Positions 1 through 12,345 are shown, counted from the stretch's first letter. The stretch is DNA of 64,000 nucleotides from Branchiostoma lanceolatum (GCF_035083965.1 NC_089728.1:17547955-17611954), one strand, 5' to 3'. Numbers and translations are program-made. The notes: generated by a model from the sequence alone, not told the origin.

Positions 1-1
1 T

Positions 2-3000
2 CTAGCATCCGGATCCTGAACCGGATCCGGACCCGCTAGCTGCTTCAGCTCCCCGGGGGGATCCGCTTGCTGCCGAGGTTGGAGGGGACTCCGTCTGCGG
101 GGTGTTCCCCCCGGGCTTGGGGAGGAGATCCCGGTACAGCTGTAAAGCACAGGGGGTGATGAGCAGATCTCCCTGCACGGGGAGGGGCGAGATCTCCTTC
201 CAGTCTTTATCCAAGTCGATATCGTAACTATAGCAACGCGACAGGTGCGGGCCGAACGCGTACATGACGCGTCCGTGCATGAAGAAGGAGTAGTTCGGGT
301 GGTGGCCGGGCACGGGTGCGAGCACGCGTGACGTCATCCAGGCGGACCTGACGTCATCGTAGGCCACGGACGAACCACAGGGGTGGATGAGGTGGATGAG
401 GTTCCGGGTCACAGTGCAGACGGGGCGGTCGCAGGTGGGGTGGAGCTCCACTGGGGGTTCCCTCTGGCAAGCCAGGCTCCACTGGTCTCTTCTGACGTCA
501 TAGATCTCCACCGTACTGGTGTTGAAGTAACTAGAATACAAATATGCCTTAGTATGGTATAAACAATGGATAAGGGCCCGTTCACACTTGTGCATATATT
601 CAAGCCCGCATAAGTTGCGTATTGACATTTTTTGGTTTAGATAAAGTTTGCGACCAAAGAAATAATTTTTGCACAACGATGGGTCAGAGTTAAAAACAAC
701 ATCTTCCCCAGCCCCACAAACTGTCAAACTTTACCTTAACCAAAGAAATGTTAATACGCAACTCTTGCGGACTTGTTTTTTTTTAAGTTTTTTTATTTAT
801 TTTTTTGTATTCATTTTGCAAAATAACAAATCAACACAGTAATTATGCAATAAGGCAACACATATACCACGGATCCAAAGCAAAAGTATGACACAACAAA
901 CTAATAAAAGAACAGAATCAAAATAATACCAGCAAAAAATGTGCCAGCCAACTAACACAACTTGCTTTAGAACGAGCCCTAAGGCAGCATAATAAGTACA
1001 AGAAAATAATGTAGGAACTAGTAGCATTTGATCAAATATGTATGTAGAAGTTGTAGCCATCCTCACCTACTGTTCCTACCCAGCAGGACAAACAGTCTGT
1101 CTCCCTTCCTCGCGAACTGGTGGTAGAACCTGGGCTCTGTCATGGGGGCAATCGTGGTCCACTCATCTCTCCCGGGGTCGTATCTGAAGCCATAAAATAA
1201 ACGTGTCATGTGAGTAGGTGGGCTGCTGATAGCAATCGTTTGATGCCCTTTTTCCACAGCCCAATCTGTAACCGCAAAATCTATTAGAACTCGAGAATAC
1301 TGAAAAATGGCCAGGCCATCTAGAGCAGAGCCCATCAGCCTTCACTGTACGGGGACGGGGGGTGATACCAACTTCCGGACACCTCTTTGACGTCAGATTT
1401 CTGTACGTTCACATGTTAGTGAATGTGGCATTTTTAAATACAAGCGCATTTGACTAAATGTTAAACAACCTCTCAATGGGACTGAGACTGACAGAGAGAG
1501 AGTGAGAGAGACAGAGAGAGAGAGACAGGGAGAGGGAGAGAAAGACAGGGACAGAGAGAACCACTCAAAATTGTAAATCGAGTTATAAAACATGCAGCCC
1601 TGACCCCTGACCTTTCCACAGATGGCAGGACGCGCGTGTGATCCGTGATACCACCGGAGACGTACAGCTGTCCGTCAAACTCTGCGACTGCGCAGTGGTA
1701 GCGCCCCACGCTCATGGAGGCGATGGGGTACCAGGCGTTCTTCTGCAGGTCGAACCGCTCAGCGGAGCGCAGCACGTTTCCGGCGTGGTCCATCCCACCT
1801 GGAGACAACGGAAAAACACGTCACTTCCGTTAGGAAAAGACGGTTGATTTACACTCAGACCATTAATCTACAATCCACGTACACAGTGGTTTTAGAATTG
1901 TTATTTCAAGCCCCGGTTACACATAGCCGAACATGGCTCACCATTGGTTGTCTGGTGGTCGGGACTGGACTCCAGTCCCGACCACCAGACAACCAATGGT
2001 GGCGGTAGGTTGGGAGCAGTCTGACCAGTTTCAAATTTGACTCCCAAACACATCCTGGCCACTACTGACTTACTCCCAACCCCCAGACAACCCATTCCAG
2101 ATCTGCCGTCCACAGCCGAACATTAGGCTGGCGCAGCCAAACACCAACCGACCTAGCTCCCGAACCACTTCCAACCATGGTTGGGGGAAGGTCGGAAGGC
2201 CATGTTCGGCTATGTGTAACCGGGGCTTCGGGCACCAATAGGACCACTATCAAGAATGTTACGCTTTCATTGGCGTTTGATTACTTGTTGGAATATCTAT
2301 TATCAGTATGAATATGATTTTGGCAACCCTTTGGATCCCGATCCGGCTCCCACTTTAGGAATTTTTATCATTTTTCAAATCACTTTTTGGAAAAAACGGC
2401 AAGCCGTCTGTAATTTTCGCTAAAAATTGCTACTAAATGAGGTTTTGAAACAGTCAAGTTTCGACTGTTTCAAAAACTTATCCAGTTACTTGAGTAACTG
2501 TCATTTGGCGTATCTTATTACCTGGATGTCTAACATTTATCAACGCATCTGTACTTTTCCTTAACATGCACATAGGACATCTATGACTTGGAGATCAAAT
2601 TTAGGGGGGCATTTTTCAGCAGTAGAATTTTAAGAAGACAAAACTATGCTAGCTTGATGTCTAACATTTATCAACGCATCTGTAATTTTGCACATATGAC
2701 GTCTATAACTTGGAGATCAAATTTAGGGGGCATTTTTCAGCAGTAGAATTTTAAGAAGACAAAACTATGCTAGCTTGATGTCTAACATTTATCAACGCAT
2801 CTGTAATTTTGCACATATGACGTCTATAACTTGGAGATCAAATTTAGGGGGCATTTTTCAGCAGTAGAATTTTAAGAAGACAAAACTATGCTAGCTTGAT
2901 GTCTAACATTTATCAACGCATCTGTAATTTTGCACATATGACGTCTATAACTTGGAGATCAAATTTAGGGGGCATTTTTCAGCAGTAGAATTTTAAGAAG

Positions 3001-6000
3001 ACAAAACTATGCTATAACCAACGGAAAACACATCGATTATAATTAAGGCTATCGTACCTATGGAATAGATAGCCCCCTCTAGCGCTATAGCACAGTGGTT
3101 GATCCTCGGCGTCAGCGTCGGTGGCCATGGGAACCAGTGGCCGTCGTCAGGCATGTAGCACATGGTCATGTTGACGCCGTACTCGTACCAGGACGCCGGC
3201 GTCTTCCCGCACTGCAGCACGATGACGTCACGCGTCAGGTTGCACGCCCGGGGCTGCGCTGACGCCGACAGCCGCATGGCGGCGCGCCTGTCCGGTAACA
3301 GGTGGTACAGTTTGACTTCTTCCACCAACGCTTTGCAGTCGGTGGACTGGGCGAGGAGCGGGTTTTTGTCCAGGCTGTCGTGTATGTAGTACGGAGAGAG
3401 TTGTGGGAGTCGGATGAGGGCCAGCACACGGGCTAGGTGGGCAACCCGCTTGTCCGGGTCTGCAGCCGCCCATCTTAGAACCTGCAGAAACAAGTCAAGT
3501 TAAGAAATATTAAGGAATTAAACTGATACTCACGACTAAAATATTGCAGCTTGAGTAGCTTTCGGGTGGCATCCACCACTCCTTCATCAGCTCTGAGTTG
3601 GGTTGTCACGTGACCTACGAGAGGTCACTAGGTCACGTGACACGAGAGTATTGTAGATGGGGGGGGAGACAGTGGCGGCCTTGGTCGCGGTTCAAAGAGG
3701 GGGACCGGGATCTTATGTGTACGGCTTCTTTAACCCCCCGCTCGAACCACCGGCTCCCTCTGTCAAGTATGGAGACGTTCTGTTCAAGTTTGTGTCAAGT
3801 TTGTTCAAGTCAAGTTAAGTCAAAGTTTATCATGACAAACGTATATTGAGTCGTGTATATTTCAGGGCAGAGAAAGCGATCTGGTAGAATCCCATATTCT
3901 GTCTTTCGAACGACAGTCGAAGGTTTTCAACTTCGATTCATGTCACTTTACGATCATTGGATAGACATAAAATCTAGGATTCATAAATGTGAAACCACCC
4001 TACCATCCTAGCATCTCTAAAAGCAGAATCGGACCAATCGGTGCTTCTGCGCATGCCACATCGCAATCTCTAAAGCCATTTGCCACTTTTTTACGATTAT
4101 CGTTGTTACTATTGTCATCGTCACTATTAGTTTAAAAACCGTTATACCTATCATATCTGTACTGTTATTCACTTACATGACCTTATTTTCACACACTACA
4201 TATTGTGACGCCATTAAAACAGGCCTACTACGAGATTGTCTTGTCGCTCGCGTCCAAAATCACGTTTCCGCCAGATTATGCTCTCGCAAGAGCAGATATC
4301 AAAATGGCGCCGTAGTTGGAAAGGGGTCTAGTACAAGACGCATTAGTGTTTTTCCCTAGCCTTCAAAACAGGCTTATCGGACGGGAAGTCTTTTAGAACT
4401 CTATCTTTGACAGTTGCACACAATTTTTAGGTTGCTATTAGCGGCCAATGTTGTAGAAAACTGGACCAATTAAAACACGGTAGCAGTCAGAGAATACTAC
4501 GTATCTCAGGTAAAACTGAGACGTCGCCAAAAAACGCAAATCATGAATCCAAACGCCGACCGCAGATACTGTTTATGGGGACTAGCTTTTCCCCCTGGGC
4601 GTTAGGCGGCAGACATCACGCGCTGTAATCAAACCACGTACGGTATTACGGCTTACCTTTCACTGACATTTGAAACGACCTTTGTCGGACAGAAAATTGC
4701 ACAAACTGAATTTGAATTTGACACAGGGATATTCCCTGGCGATTTATAATGTGCGTGATATGGTCTATTGTGAACTACTGCACGGGATATAGGACTCGAA
4801 ATGAACACATGCGACATGTCGATGCTCTATATATAGCGTCCATCGTAAACTTCCTGATTTCCACAAAATTGCAAATGCCTTTTTGCGTTGAATCTCCAAG
4901 CAGATGTGGGGTGGAAAATCGCATTTTCAGCCCGTCGCACAGCACGAAAATCGATCGGCCGATGAGTCTGCGAGCTCTAAATGGCAGTATTTTCGGCAGT
5001 AATACCCCCATTCCACTCGGACGGCGCTCTCGCCGCGCGCTCTCTGCGACCTAAAATTTAACAGGGCGCTCAACAGATTTCATAGATGCAAAACGAATCT
5101 TTTTACGCTTCATGTGTTTTCTTGTCTTTTGAATCATACTTTTGCATGTTGCATGATATTCCAATTATGAAATCAAGGGTTACACAGGTCCGATTTAGGT
5201 CGCAGCGAGAGCGCAGCATGATCGCCGTCTAGTGGAATGGTCTAATACGATCTCTCGACTATCGTGAAGTTTTTAGGGATTTTCTTCGGCCGATGTTCAC
5301 AGCTCATCTAGCCCCTTTAGATATATGATAGGGTAGATTTCTATGCGGAAAACATGCGCGGCCCTCTGCCAATTTCAAAACCTTCTGGTGACCAACAAAT
5401 ACGGCCCAAGCTCGTCAACTGTGTGACACTGTAGCCTCTACCATGCTCCGCGGATGGCTGGGAAAGATAGTAGAAATTGGCCAAATAGAATGAATAGTAT
5501 GCTAAAGGAGTCGGCTACGGAGAGAGGGTCCAATATGTCATCCGTAACTTCTAGTTAGCGGACTAACTTCTCTGGCATGTTATCCGTCTATTCGGCCAAT
5601 TGCTACGATCTTTCCAGCGACCTGTGGAGCCTGGTAGAGGCTATGACAGCGGGGCTTTTCTAACATTCCTGAGTAAGCAGATGTTGGGTAGAAGGATTAT
5701 AATAAAAATAAAAAAACAATTAAAAAAAACGGCCGGTCAGGAAACGTCACGAAATTTCACACCAAACGTCTGCTTGGAGATTCGTTTCGGTAACAATCGG
5801 AAAACAGTACTACGTGATCAGAAAAACAACGATATCAAAACGCGCTGTACAGCCTCAGGTTATTGTCTATTTTTATCACAGTGTGGAATGACAAAAGACA
5901 GACCAATCAGCCAGCCGACAGCAAAGCAAACCTTCAACAAACAGCTCCGTAACGGCGCCATATATTCTTGGCTTCAAAACACATCCGCGGCCTTGGTAGT

Positions 6001-8334
6001 GTAAACAGATCGATGATAAAGGCATTTGGCCGAAGCCAAGCCATCAATTCAACGTACCACTTTGAGCCAGATAAATGTGCATTAGAGAAGAACTAATGAG
6101 TAGCGTGTCGCAGTGGGGAAATGTCGGGATGATAGGGGCGTGATATAGACCAATCACGGGCTTGCATTTGATAATCAGGTCAGCAACGATTAGCCTGTAT
6201 TTACACAAGCTCTCGGCCGGAGGTTACTGTCTAGGGGGATGGCGGTTTCAGGCCGGCTGGCCACTAGGAGCGCGATTCGTCAGGCTAAGCAACGATGGAC
6301 GAAAATCAAGGGGCGTGGTATACACCAATCACGGGCTTGTATTTGTTAATCAGGTCAGCAATGTCAGCGTTGAAAGATCAGACCAGAATGCTTTTAAAAG
6401 CCCCAGATACAAGACAACATGCTTCCAAACACGAACAAATCTAACGTGCTTCATTAGAAACGGAACGGGGAAAACAAAAAGGTGACCCGGACATGTGGTC
6501 GCTGTGGAGGCTTTAGACGATCGAAAACATCGTCCGATTTAATATTTTTGTATCCAAGAAAGATGCAAACTTCGCAGCCTTGCTCCTTTTATGATCAAAC
6601 TACCTCACATGAGCAGAAGTGTCATTACAAAGGTCCCCATACTTTTATCGTGTTCATTATACTTGAATAGCTTTGTACTGCATCAATGAAAAGTATTGGG
6701 GCGCATAGCTAATATGCAGTTGCCTTTCACCATGCGTAATACAGCGACGTTTTAATCGATATGGTTTAGTTTTCAACCCATCGTTTGCTATATCGTGGGC
6801 GTGAATTTCCCATTCCTCTACAATGGATATGGATTTAATGACTGTACACTAATGCAACATTCAATACTCAATGCATTAAGTTGTCTTACATAACAGATAG
6901 GCGTGCTGGACATGTTTTGTTGTGCTAAGGCATTTGACTATGACTTTAATGCGGATAGGGCCAATATCTTCGATTTTTAGCTAGCTTCGTTGCGTTGTGT
7001 CAGTGAGGCAGGCTATACGGAAGGCGTGTTTAGTGTTACTGTATGTAAAATATAGGGACGTCACGTACCACACGTAAGCACTTAGCTGCAACAAGCTAGA
7101 CGAATTATCCAGTGGGACAGCATTGATTTATTTTTTCCTAGTGGGCCTCTTACATCCTAGAGAAAAACCCAAGGCTGGCAAAAAGGGTAACATCTAGATC
7201 TATCAACATTAATCCGCCGGGTTACATAAATCCGCCACTTTGAAAAACAGTGCGTTTGAGAGATCTCTAGAGCAGCACCCCCCAGGTATGCACAGTTTGA
7301 GTGCATTATACTGGTGGACGTTGGGTTGGAGATCTGTTTAGACGTATCTTTTCAGGGTGGCGGAATCATGTACCCTGGTAGAATTACGTTAGTAGATGTT
7401 GCTTCTATGGTTAGACGTTACATTGAATATTACGTCCATGCATTACATCCAACGTTCATGGTACAACCTAAAATATCAATATTGAAATTAAAAACGACAT
7501 GTTTTACGGAACGAGAACACAAAGAAATGTGTTCTTTGATAATTGTTTAGTCCTTGAAATGCTTTTGTACTGCTAAGTACTGACAAGTGGTTTCTAATCG
7601 CTAAAGTAGTTTTTAATCGCTACGCATACCCGTAAATGTAAACAATAACATACCAGGTCACAGGCCAGGCGTTCTTCACGGATACAGATGCCCTCGTTCG
7701 TCAACAGTTCCTCTAGTTTGTTCAAAGGTAGCTCTAACACTTCGTCGTGCGTCATGACTTCTGGAAAATTAGCTAGGACGAATTTCTCCGATTTCTGTGC
7801 CAGCTCTCCGAGTCTGTATGTCTCCGCAAAGTACCTAACGCCCAGGCAGTTCGAACAATCCATATTTTTCTCAAGATAGTCCGCACAGAAAGATTTCACG
7901 TCACTCAGAAGAAGCAAGTCCGAGGAAGGAAGGATTTTGTCGACGGTGTTGTAGTCTATGGTGATGCTACCAGTGTACATGTAGTCTAGGATGGCTTCTA
8001 AGGCTATAGCACTGATGTTTTTGAGCTTGATCTCCTTCTGGCTGCCCTCGGCGAGCTGGGTTTGGAACATCGCGGCGAAGTAGTCCGAGAAGGCGGCGAG
8101 GACTGAGCGGTGGGCGGGGAAGTGTTTCCCCTCGGCCCGTAGGACCACATCGCAGAACGCCCCGGTCTTTCTCTGCTCGTTGAGCTTAGCTAGGTTGAAG
8201 CAGGCGTGCTCAGCGTAGTTGCCGTAGGTGGCAGCCCCTGGGGAGGCGTGTTCAACCCCACCCCTCGGGGGGAGATCCCGGGAGGACGGGCCCGTCGGCG
8301 CCTGTCTGTATTTGTATATTTCCTCGGCAGCCAT
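2..8334 (-). CDS. Kelch-like protein (BTB-BACK-kelch), five exons
   Basis: Spliced minus-strand gene. Coding exons are 7654-8334, 3058-3481, 1612-1798, 1067-1183 and 2-530, with phases 0, 1, 2, 2, all GT/AG, total 645 aa; the TAG stop is at 2-4. Residues about 45-155 form a BTB domain (FCDVVLRAEGKHFPAHRSVL; AILDYMYTGSI). Residues about 160-265 form BACK, which crosses the first junction (ACDL|VLRWAAADP). From about residue 285, kelch blades show paired glycines plus spaced Tyr/Trp (SAERFDLQKNAWYPIASMSV, VERYDPGRDEWTTIAPMT). The tail is Pro/Ser-rich and ends in a Gly-Ser repeat and a final Cys. The family usually recruits Cullin-3 through BTB-BACK and substrate through the kelch propeller. The exact orthologue was not identified. 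For exon 4 I chose the donor AG|GTGAGG over an upstream GTAGGA, because only it keeps frame into exon 5. A decayed antisense piece of exon 1 lies at 12346-12632. Confidence 0.9.
572..780. mobile_element. Harbinger-like MITE relic
   Basis: It starts with GGGCCCGTTCACAC. An imperfect inverted pair follows: GCATAAGTTGCGTATTGACA near 607 against TGTTAATACGCAACTCTTGC near 757. It lies in the last intron of the kelch gene. The right tip is degraded into a T-rich tract at 777-806. The rest of this intron (781-1066) shows nothing recognisable. Confidence 0.5.
1487..1560. repeat. GA-rich microsatellite
   Basis: Imperfect (GA)n/(CAGA)n tract in the third kelch-gene intron. It accounts for the repetitive Leu/Ser open frames there. 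Confidence 0.85.
1908..2228. mobile_element. MITE with internal perfect hairpin
   Basis: Terminal inverted repeats AAGCCCCGGTTACACATAGC at 1908 and its complement ending at 2228. Inside, 1939-2001 forms a 31-bp perfect stem with almost no loop (arm begins CACCATTGGTTGTCTGG). No coding capacity. It lies in the second kelch-gene intron. Confidence 0.8.
2527..3012. repeat. 121-bp tandem repeat, four units
   Basis: GATGTCTAACATTTATCAAC recurs near 2527, 2655, 2776 and 2897. The motif AAACTATGCT recurs exactly 121 bp apart at 2641, 2762, 2883 and 3004. The last three units are nearly identical; the first is diverged. The array ends about 45 bp from kelch exon 2, in the intron. Confidence 0.9.
5000..5248. 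mobile_element. MITE, ATTCCACT-type ends
   Basis: Inverted ends: ATTCCACTCGGACGGCG at 5010 pairs with CGCCGTCTAGTGGAAT ending at 5238. A second block, CTCTGCGACCTAAA (5044) against TTTAGGTCGCAGCGAGAG (5194), extends the stem. No ORF. Confidence 0.65.
5432..5643. mobile_element. MITE, TAGCCTCTACC ends
   Basis: TAGCCTCTACCATGCTCCGC at 5432 is the inverse of GGAGCCTGGTAGAGGCTA ending at 5643. The same tip bounds the element at 10879-11163, and a solo tip occurs near 63453. Confidence 0.65.
6136..6367. repeat. Direct duplication of about 55 bp, spaced 174 bp
   Basis: CCAATCACGGGCTTGCATTT (near 6152) and CCAATCACGGGCTTGTATTT (near 6326) lie in two similar 55-bp blocks, both preceded by GGGGCGTG and followed by AATCAGGTCAGCAA. 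Origin unknown. Confidence 0.7.
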
Positions 8335-8597
8335 GATGGTTGGTGCATGCCGGGAAGGATCCTAGTATCGATATGTTGACATTTCACGGTGGCTTTAAAC
8401 CAATAACTATTAAACGATTTGATGTGTCTTTTCTTGATTATGTGGGGTATTTGACAATGCAAAAAATTAGTTTTATATAGTAATGGTCATTATTAACAAT
8501 GATATGATAAATATGCAGTTATTATAGCCAGCAGGTGGTTATGTTTTCAATGGATCTGGTTTCACATCAGTGTCACTTTGTTGCGCACACGGACGCG
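8335..8597 (-). other. Upstream flank of the kelch gene
   Basis: DNA between the kelch start codon and the microsatellite, presumably 5' UTR and promoter. No TATA box or recognisable factor site stands out. The transcription start is not visible. Confidence 0.4.
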
Positions 8598-8812
8598 CGC
8601 GCACACATACGCACACACACACACACACGCACACGCGTTCGCGCGCACGCATACACACACACGAACACACACACACGAACACACACGCGAACACACACAC
8701 GAACACACGCGCGCGCGTTCGCGCGCACGCACACACACACACGAACACACACACGAACACACACACGAACACACACGCGAACACACACACGAACACACTC
8801 GCGCGCGCCTTA
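8598..8812. repeat. CA/CG alternating microsatellite (Z-DNA-prone)
   Basis: About 215 bp of almost unbroken purine-pyrimidine alternation: (CA)n interrupted by CACGAACA and by CGCGCGCG runs. It lies about 265 bp upstream of the kelch start codon and before the tandem array. It generates the repetitive Thr-His open frames in all six frames. Confidence 0.95.
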
Positions 8813-9133
8813 GGCCATGTTGATGTAACTTATATATATGGATGACATCCTCTGGGAACCCCAAAACTGGTGCGAGCGTGCGAATAAAAAAAAGGTATAC
8901 CGAATGAAAGATTCTTATTTCTTTTTTTTTTCACATCTTTCTCTTCGACTTTGGAATTGACTTTGGCATTCTACGACATTAGTATCCGTTTTCCGAAACA
9001 TTTTTTTTGCAATTTACGGCATACCTTTTGCAGCTCTGTTTTATTATCAACAGTATGACCGACGTTTTTTATTGGATATGGATGAAAATTGATGCGCGCG
9101 TGGTTGTCATCCATATAATCAAATAACATGGCC
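8813..9133. mobile_element. Harbinger-type MITE, family A, copy 1
   Basis: Ends GGCCATGTTGAT...AACATGGCC with flanking TTA at 8810-8812 and 9134-9136. Internal ATGGATGACATCCTCTGGGA is complemented near 9103 (GTCATCCATATAATCAAATA). Copies of the same family lie at 43643-44027 and 61666-62096. A 3-bp TTA/TAA duplication is the PIF/Harbinger hallmark. No transposase. Confidence 0.85.
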
Positions 9134-9213
9134 TTACTGACAGGATGGAAGTTGCAGAAAACTAACTAGAATGGCATCTAGTATGGAACTGTTTTGTTCC
9201 AAATGCGAAAAGT

Positions 9214-9528
9214 TCTCTTACCATAAGTGACAACGGACTATTCCATCACAAATATGGCTCACGTTACAATTTCTGGCTTATCTGAAATCAAATCGGTTCC
9301 TTAGCCAAATCAGATGCCAGGACCTACCAAGTTCCACCCCCCCCCCCCCCCATTCCGATGAAATATTATTACTACATTGTTCTCGAACAATGATAACCAC
9401 TGAAAATTACCATAGCGACTGCCCATTGTCTAAAGTCTTGACCGCCTTGCAGGTCGTCGCTATACTTCAGTAGCGAATCTTAAATAATCTTTTGATTAAG
9501 TTATAAAGAGAATAACTTCAGCACAATC
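9214..9528 (+). promoter_or_regulatory. Promoter of array gene 1 with X-box-like site
   Basis: About 300 bp homologous to the upstream regions of copies 2 and 3 (shared AAGTGACAACGGACTATTCC). The best-kept block is 9377-9419: a 14-bp palindrome TTGTTCTCGAACAA, then ATTACCATAGCGAC at 9406-9419. The latter fits the RFX/DAF-19 X-box consensus RYYNYYATRRNRAC at all 14 positions. It ends 110 bp before the ATG. Confidence 0.6.
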
Positions 9529-12340
9529 ATGGGGATGTGTGGGTCCAAGCGGCCATGCTGCGCATGCGTCCTAGATCCCTGGAAGAGGTTGAGGGCTCGG
9601 AGGAAAATTGATGTCGGAGTGAACATGAAAACGCCGGAGCGACCTCCTCGAACAGTCGACCGTAAGCAATCACAACTTCCACCCATTTCTTTTACCCCTT
9701 TCCGATGTTACTTTAAAGGCAACCAAAGCAATATTTGGGACCAAAAATGAAAATAAAGAAAATGATGAAATCTTTATTGTAGTGACATTTACTAACAATG
9801 TCCGGCACATTTGCGTAATAACTTCACATTTTGAGCATTTTAAATCGTGCAAAAACATGCCATACAAAGATCCCCTTAGTTTCGCGAACCTACAAAAACC
9901 CCGGCGACGATTTCCAGTGAGTTCTCATATAACAACGAAGTCATATGTTTGCATCATGGATGTCGCTATACATTGTGATAGTGTTGTTTGAACTAATCAT
10001 GTATAGAAATGAATAAATAAATTGACTTTCAAAATCCCATTTTTCGGATCATAATATTGCTTGGGTTGCCTTTAAGGACTAGGCCCTGATTGATATAAAG
10101 AGTTGCTCTTGGCTTATCTCCAAGCAGATGTAAGGGTGTAGGATTAGTAACTTTTTCTGGCTGCGGACTCTTACAATATAAATAGTATCATGTCATACCC
10201 GGGTGGTCGTGAAAAATGTCCAAGCATATCTTCCATAGAAGAACTTCTACCGAACCTTCGAATGACGTTAACATTGCTATGTTTACGTAGGCGAAACTTC
10301 AATGTCATGATCATGGGTGGCTGAAAAAAAGCCTTGCGGGCAAGTCGAGTCCGTCATGCGTTGTAAATAAGGAGTAATAAAACGTTGTATAGGTAATTAA
10401 TCTAACGGAACTCTTTAATTACGTTCCTTACAATTATACAGTGCGACAACAGCTCTTTTCGAACCCTAACGATCGGATAGGCAAGAGATCGTGCGTTATA
10501 AAGTTACCTTATAATTTATATATTTCATATGAATTTTGCTTTGATACCTACGGTATATCTTATATTACTTTGTTATTTTTTGGCTTTGCCTTCAGTATTT
10601 GTTTGACTGTATCTGTTTGATTGTATTTTGTTATATCCTTTGTTTCGATGACGACACTAGTACTAACATAAGCCACCAGCTTGAGTTAGTCGTCTTCAAG
10701 TCCTGTAATTAAATGTCATTAAAAAAACACGATCGGGCGTTAGAATTCATGTTTTTACAATACATAGTGTTTAAGGACACGATTTCTATTCAACTTCTTG
10801 CCCATTTCGCTGTGAAAAGTGCGTTTTCTCGGGCAAATATGACGTGCATATGTAGCGACAAGTCATGGGGATCCTGCATTAGCCTCTACCAGGCTCCAGA
10901 CGTGGCTGGAAAGAGTAGAAGTCAGCCAAATAGACAGATAACATATTAGTGAAGTTGGCCAGCCGGTATACACAGTTTGCCATATCGGAATTTCTGGCCG
11001 ATTTCTTCTCTTTCCAGCCACTCTGAAAGAGTAGAAATCGGCCAAATAGACAGATAACATACCAGAGAAGTTAACCAGCCGATATATACAGTTTGCCATA
11101 TCGGGATTTCTGGCCGATTTCTACTACTTCCAGCCCAGTAACTTCTATCTGGAGCCTGGCTAATACTGCATCACGACTCGATTCCAGGCCCCCCGGGAGT
11201 CAGATCTCCGACTCGCCCGCGGGGATACGGGACCATACCGGGTCAAAAATGAAAATAATTCTAAAATCTCTCATTTCTTTTGTCTAGTTTTTGTCTAGAT
11301 TACGCTCCGATTAACCTTTAACACACTGAGGGTAGCCGCTTGGCACGCCATTCTCTATTGGTTACGTTAGGCAGCAGGAAAGGTTAAAACGGGATACGGG
11401 TGTGGTATACGGTCATCAGAAAACTTTACAATCTTCTACCCCAAAGCGCTGGACATGTTCAGAGTGACTCCTTTAGTTTCACAATATGTAAAAAAGTTGA
11501 TTTTTTTCTTACTGACTATTGAACCACCTGCAGGTGTACTCTTTGTGGCACCCGGCCTGTTACCTGAACCCAAGGAGGTTAACCTCCTTGCCGAACCTGA
11601 GTCGGCAGAGCCGGACCTGTTAGCTGAGTCGTCAGATCAAAAGATCATTTCTCAGCAGGCTACAGAGGAGCCGGACCAAGAAGAGACCAAATCCGACTCG
11701 TCAGACTCAGAGGATAGTACAGGGCCCAGTTGCAAGGGTGAGGCGCCAGCTGAGAAGCCAAGGCCCAGTCGGTCCATGAGACTGATCTTTGTACAAGAGG
11801 CACCATCAGACTGCACAGTAAGGTAAGCTCCCACTGACTCATCGTTTAAGTTTTATCGCAAGGTGAAGAGCTATCCCATCGTCCGTACGGTCCTTCCAAC
11901 AAAGATCAACAAAAAGTTCAATCCAGAGCGGTAAAGGCTGAAGGGCCCAAAGTCCTGACGATTCCAGGTCTGCTTCACTGTATTGATTTGATTGATAACC
12001 CTTTCTTGACCAATAAAAAAAGGTTGTATGGCAATACATGTATTTAGAAAGTATATATACGTAGGCAGTGTAAGGAAGTGGAAAGTCAGAACTAACGATA
12101 GTCCTTACCCTCATTATTATTTTTTTATTCAAAGAAACATGAAATATTACAAAGAAATGGACGAAGATAAAGTGACGGCGGACTCAAGTTGTACACAACT
12201 TATATTCTCACCGCCATTGTAGAAAATAGAATATTTTACAAGACACTAAAACTCTAAAACTTGAATGTGAATGGTAAATTACTCATGAATCTTTTTGCTT
12301 ATGATAATACAGGACGGTTGGAAGGAAGGGGACCGTCTAG
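9529..12340 (+). CDS. Array gene 1: small putative lipid-anchored acidic protein
   Basis: Three exons, 9529-9661, 11534-11822 and 12313-12340 (TAG), phases 1 and 2, giving 149 aa. It begins MGMCGSKRPCCACVLDPWKR: Gly2 and Ser6 fit the N-myristoylation pattern, Cys4/10/11/13 could be palmitoylated, and a basic patch (KRLRARRK) follows. The middle is acidic (EEPDQEETKSDSSDSEDS). It ends SRSMRLIFVQEAPSDCTVR then TVGRKGTV. There is no transmembrane segment or enzyme motif, and I do not recognise the family. Copies 2 and 3 share the exon structure, splice phases, both termini and promoter, which supports this as a real gene. Unlike them, its middle is not a repeat, and its second intron is short (490 bp) and lacks the MITE. 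An AATAAA follows at 12637. Confidence 0.8.
10190..10860. repeat. Diverged dispersed repeat in intron 1 of array gene 1
   Basis: TCATGTCATACCCGGGTGG at the left and a block like GTGCGTTTTCTCGGGCAAAT near 10820 resemble the ends of the repeats at 35049-35375 and 55297-56090. Much of the middle is unrecognised and A+T-rich. Confidence 0.4.
10879..11163. mobile_element. MITE with two internal inverted units
   Basis: Ends TTAGCCTCTACCAGGCTCCA and TCTGGAGCCTGGCTAA. The interior holds two tandem units of about 120 bp (GTAGAAGTCAGCCAAATAGA / GTAGAAATCGGCCAAATAGA). Each is itself an inverted repeat closed by GGCCGATTTCT. Confidence 0.75.
11311..11387. mobile_element. Mini-MITE, TTAACCTT family, copy 1
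   Basis: A 77-bp element with TTAACCTTTAACACACTGAG at one end and GCAGCAGGAAAGGTTAA at the other. Relatives lie at 35550-35630, 54560-54640 and 59176-59255, with a fragment near 47665. Confidence 0.7.
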
Positions 12341-12345
12341 TCCGA

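Larger units (their letters stand above)
3482..7653 (-). other. First intron of the kelch gene, TE-rich
   Basis: A 4.2-kb intron without convincing exons. The open frames here (longest 134 codons at 5600-6004) show no domain and lie in repeat-like DNA. Two MITEs and a direct duplication inside it are listed separately. I see nothing else in 6482-7600. Confidence 0.7.

Noticed and set aside
4749..5054. 101-codon frame at the left MITE edge
   Set aside because: Overlaps inverted repeats and lacks any recognisable protein feature.
5600..6004. 134-codon open frame
   Set aside because: In repeat-like intron DNA of the kelch gene, no domain, composition like surrounding non-coding sequence.
8535..8864. 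Thr-His and Cys-Val open frames
   Set aside because: Products of the CA/CG microsatellite in every frame.
9502..9508. TATAAAG as TATA box of array gene 1
   Set aside because: Only about 20 bp before the ATG, which leaves too little room for a normal start site; not clearly conserved in copies 2 and 3.
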